Positions 61,985 through 64,000 of a stretch of DNA of 64,000 bases are shown piece after piece. The notes beneath the pieces are model-generated. The model had not been told where the DNA came from. It saw nothing but the letters and a program-made list of their open reading frames with translations, and did not search any database. The DNA lies in contig NZ_JAFNIH010000019.1 in NCBI RefSeq assembly GCF_019160155.1, forward strand, positions 124,001-188,000, given 5' to 3'. The DNA comes from Pinisolibacter aquiterrae (GTDB taxonomy: Bacteria > Pseudomonadota > Alphaproteobacteria > Rhizobiales > Ancalomicrobiaceae). Position 1 is the first letter of the stretch, and the number at the start of each line of letters is the position of its first letter. The position numbers were made by a program, and so were the translations under genes.

Positions 61985-61999
61985 TTAACCATCCGTTTA
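61985..61999 (+). promoter_or_regulatory. CtrA-like box upstream of fliF
   Basis: TTAA-N7-TTTA at 61985-61999 is one base from TTAA-N7-TTAA, 165 bases before the fliF start. It suggests CtrA control of the flagellar basal-body operon, as in Caulobacter. Confidence 0.45.
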
Positions 62000-62164
62000 C
62001 CAAGCACTGGGAAATTCTTGCCCAGTGGCGCCCGGGATTCTCCGCCCCCACCGGACCGGACCGCCACCGTCGCGCCCCTCGCGACGCGGAAACCCCATCG
62101 TCGGCGGCCGGATCCATCGCCTCGGACCCGGCCGCCACCACCTCGCAACCGGGAAGGTCGAGAC

Positions 62165-63853
62165 GTGAACGGCGCCCTCGAGTTCATCAAGACTCTCGAC
62201 ATGGCCCGCCTCGCCGCGATGGGCGTGGTCACCGCGCTGCTGATCGGCTTCTTCGCCTTCGTCATCACCCGCGCCACCGCGCCGGTCATGACCCCCCTCT
62301 ATTCCGACCTGTCCGACCGCGACAGTTCCGCGATCGTCAAGGACCTGGAGGCCCAGGGCATCGCCTACGAACTGCGTCAAGACGGATCCCAGATCCTGGT
62401 TCCCAAGGACGCCGCGCTGCGCCTGCGCATGAAACTGGCGGAGAAGGGTGTCCCGACCGGCGGCAGCGTCGGCTGGGAGATCTTCGACAAGACCGACAGC
62501 CTCGGCACCACCTCCTACGTCCAGAACATCAACCACCTGCGCGCCCTCGAGGGGGAACTCTCCCGAACCATCCGCGCCATCGACCGGGTCCAGGCCGCCC
62601 GCGTCCACCTCGTCATCCCCGAACGTCAGGTCTTCCAGCGCGAGAAGAAGGAACCGACCGCCTCGATCGCGCTGAAACTGCGCGGCCAACTCGACCCCGG
62701 CCAGATCCGCGCCATCCAGCACCTCGTCGCCGCCGCCGTCGAGGGCATGAAGCCCTCGCGCGTCTCCATCGTCGACGAGACCGGCCGCCTGCTCGCCACC
62801 GGCGAGGGCGAGGACCCGAGCGGCCTCGTCGCCGCCTCGCTGCAGGAACGCACCACCGCCTACGAGACCCGCCTCGAGAACCAGATCGAATCGATCGTCG
62901 GTTCGATCGTCGGCCAGGGCCGCGTCCGCGTCCACGTCGCCGCCGAACTCGACTTCAACCGCGTCACCCAGACCTCCGACACCTTCGATCCCAACGGACA
63001 GGTGGTCCGCTCGACCCAGACCAAGGAGGAGAGCTCCACCAACGCCTCCGCCGAGAAGGGCGTCACCGTCGCCACCCAGGTGCCCGGCACGCCCCCCGAT
63101 CCGGCCGGCCCGACCTCCAAGGAGGCCTCCAGCACCTCCGAGGAGACCGTCAACTACGAGATCTCCAAGACCAGCCGCACCGAGGTGCTCGAGGCCGGCC
63201 GCCTCAAGCGCATCTCCGTCGCCCTTCTGGTCGACGGCGTCTATGCCACCGGCACCTCCGGCGAGGTCACCTATCAGCCCCGCTCGAAGGAGGACCTCGA
63301 TCGCATCGCCGCCCTGGTCCGCTCCTCGGTCGGTTTCGACGAGAAGCGCGGCGATCTGGTCGAGGTGGTCAACCTGCGCTTCGCCGAGGCCCCCACCGCG
63401 GTTCCCCTCGAAGGCCAGAAGACCGGCTTCGCCGCCCTGCTCGACTTCCGCTCCGACGACGTCGTGCGCTTCGCCGAACTGGGCGCCCTGCTGCTGATGA
63501 CCGCCCTGGTGCTGCTCTTCGCGGTGCGCCCGCTGATCAACCGCGTCATCGCCCCGCAACTGCCCGCCCTCGCCGCCGGTGAGGTCGCGGGCGCCGAGAC
63601 CGCCGCCGGCCACCACCCCGGCGAAGCCCTCGCCCACGCCCTCGCCGGTCACGCCGGTATCCCGGCCGCCGGCGGCGACCTGATGATCGCCACCGACACC
63701 GGCCCCCATCCGACCCACATGCGCCTCGACGAGGCCAAGGCGATGGGCGCGGTTCAGGCCGGGTCGATCAAGAAGATCGGCGAGATGATCGACGAAACCC
63801 CGCTGGAAGCCGCCGCGATCATTCGCGGCTGGCTCTCCGAAGCCGCCGCCTGA
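62165..63853 (+). CDS. fliF: Flagellar MS-ring protein FliF
   Basis: 562 residues forming the inner-membrane MS ring. TM1 lies at about 16-38 (MGVVTALLIGFFAFVITRA), then the YscJ/FliF ring domain (PLYSDLSDRD, VPTGGSVGWEIFDKTDS, LEGELSRTIRAIDRVQAARVHLVIPE). The second half has an unstructured loop, TM2 near 438-456, and a FliG-binding C-terminal end (LDEAKAMGAVQAGSIKKIGEMIDETPLEAAAIIRGWLSE). The start is GTG at 62165, seven bases after GGAAGG. Confidence 0.95.
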   Translation: MNGALEFIKTLDMARLAAMGVVTALLIGFFAFVITRATAPVMTPLYSDLSDRDSSAIVKDLEAQGIAYELRQDGSQILVPKDAALRLRMKLAEKGVPTGGSVGWEIFDKTDSLGTTSYVQNINHLRALEGELSRTIRAIDRVQAARVHLVIPERQVFQREKKEPTASIALKLRGQLDPGQIRAIQHLVAAAVEGMKPSRVSIVDETGRLLATGEGEDPSGLVAASLQERTTAYETRLENQIESIVGSIVGQGRVRVHVAAELDFNRVTQTSDTFDPNGQVVRSTQTKEESSTNASAEKGVTVATQVPGTPPDPAGPTSKEASSTSEETVNYEISKTSRTEVLEAGRLKRISVALLVDGVYATGTSGEVTYQPRSKEDLDRIAALVRSSVGFDEKRGDLVEVVNLRFAEAPTAVPLEGQKTGFAALLDFRSDDVVRFAELGALLLMTALVLLFAVRPLINRVIAPQLPALAAGEVAGAETAAGHHPGEALAHALAGHAGIPAAGGDLMIATDTGPHPTHMRLDEAKAMGAVQAGSIKKIGEMIDETPLEAAAIIRGWLSEAAA

Positions 63854-63862
63854 GGACCCACC

Positions 63863-64000
63863 ATGGCCCTGCCCGCCAAGACCGCGCCCCACGGCTCCCC
63901 CACCCTCCAGGTGAGCCACACGGAGAACTACCGCGAGCTCGCCGGCGCCGAGCGCGCGGCCGTGCTGCTGTTGGCGCTCGGCGAGGAACACGGCCGCAAG
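63863..64000 (+). CDS. fliG: Flagellar motor switch protein FliG (5' part)
   Basis: The first 46 codons, cut by the window edge. After a variable 25-residue beginning it reads ELAGAERAAVLLLALGEEHG, the N-terminal helix of FliG that binds FliF. GAGGA lies six bases before the ATG. It follows fliF after nine bases, as expected for the rotor operon. Confidence 0.85.
   Translation, partial: MALPAKTAPHGSPTLQVSHTENYRELAGAERAAVLLLALGEEHGRK

Larger units (their letters stand above)
61581..62164. other. Hairpin-rich intergenic region between sciP and fliF
   Basis: 584 bases with no convincing gene. It holds copy 2 of the 20-mer element, at least four stem-loops between 61649 and 61830, and a CtrA-like motif at 61985-61999. 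Base use between hairpins is ordinary. It may be an sRNA, a terminator cluster or a structured leader; the sequence alone does not decide. Confidence 0.6.

Overview
The window reads as chromosomal core sequence from a GC-rich, flagellated alphaproteobacterium, most likely of the order Hyphomicrobiales (Rhizobiales). Supporting features are a SciP (DUF1153) protein inside a flagellar cluster, a PmtA-type phospholipid N-methyltransferase, separate petA, petB and petC genes, an IF-1 with a basic C-terminal tail beside a cold-shock gene, a TGA-N9-TCA iron-type operator, and several gene orders typical of the group. I support 74 protein genes (one cut by the right edge), one tRNA and one cobalamin riboswitch. 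I see no transposase, phage, integron, CRISPR array or obvious island. Genes are tightly packed, with many ATGA or TGATG overlaps. Family or genus cannot be fixed from reading alone.

Layout. 84-4535 (minus): lgt, a MidA-like methyltransferase, pgeF, a lipoprotein and prs. 4708-7102 (plus): ubiK, DUF523, YbjN and proC. 7256-9069: a GST and an exported esterase with a cysteine-rich N-terminus. 9268-12538 (plus): rplY, pth, a cold-shock gene, an extended IF-1 and ychF. 12580-15961: a small membrane protein, a MaoC-like pair, a divergent AhpD-like/Rrf2 pair around a palindromic operator, and a pirin. 16219-19044: divergent efp and epmA, then a CDF metal exporter. 19072-23766 (minus): apt, trmO and mtnP, then petA, petB and petC (cytochrome bc1). 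24066-25832 (plus): trmL, hemF and DUF2158. 25897-30100 (minus): a diguanylate cyclase, cca, DUF6111, a CoA pyrophosphatase and DUF1285. 30261-37276 (plus): a MoxR ATPase with three VWA-like partners. 37317-42207: GNAT, NUDIX, a 38-codon ORF, a phosphoesterase, a YbaK deacylase, and folP, folB and folK. 42337-45855: DUF2478, MoaB/Mog, NnrS, a PCu(A)C copper chaperone and a DUF2946-like protein. 45975-48773: B12 riboswitch and cbiMNQO. 48778-53482: DUF2267 with oxyR, diverging from an FtrABCD iron system. 53724-57966: a chemoreceptor, tRNA-Met, pmtA and mnmA. 58373-64000: fliK, flgD, sciP, fliF and the start of fliG.

Functional links. MtnP releases adenine, which Apt salvages using the PRPP made by Prs. 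EpmA modifies EF-P. The riboswitch gates cobalt uptake by CbiMNQO. OxyR lies head to head with the iron importer, whose promoter carries an iron-type operator. The Rrf2 regulator probably controls the AhpD-like gene through a 27-bp palindrome. CtrA-like motifs lie upstream of sciP and fliF. Most genes are well-known families. The parts least explained by known biology are the MoxR/triple-VWA operon, the Cys-rich esterase fusion, the hairpin-rich sciP-fliF gap, the rplY leader and the 38-codon gene.
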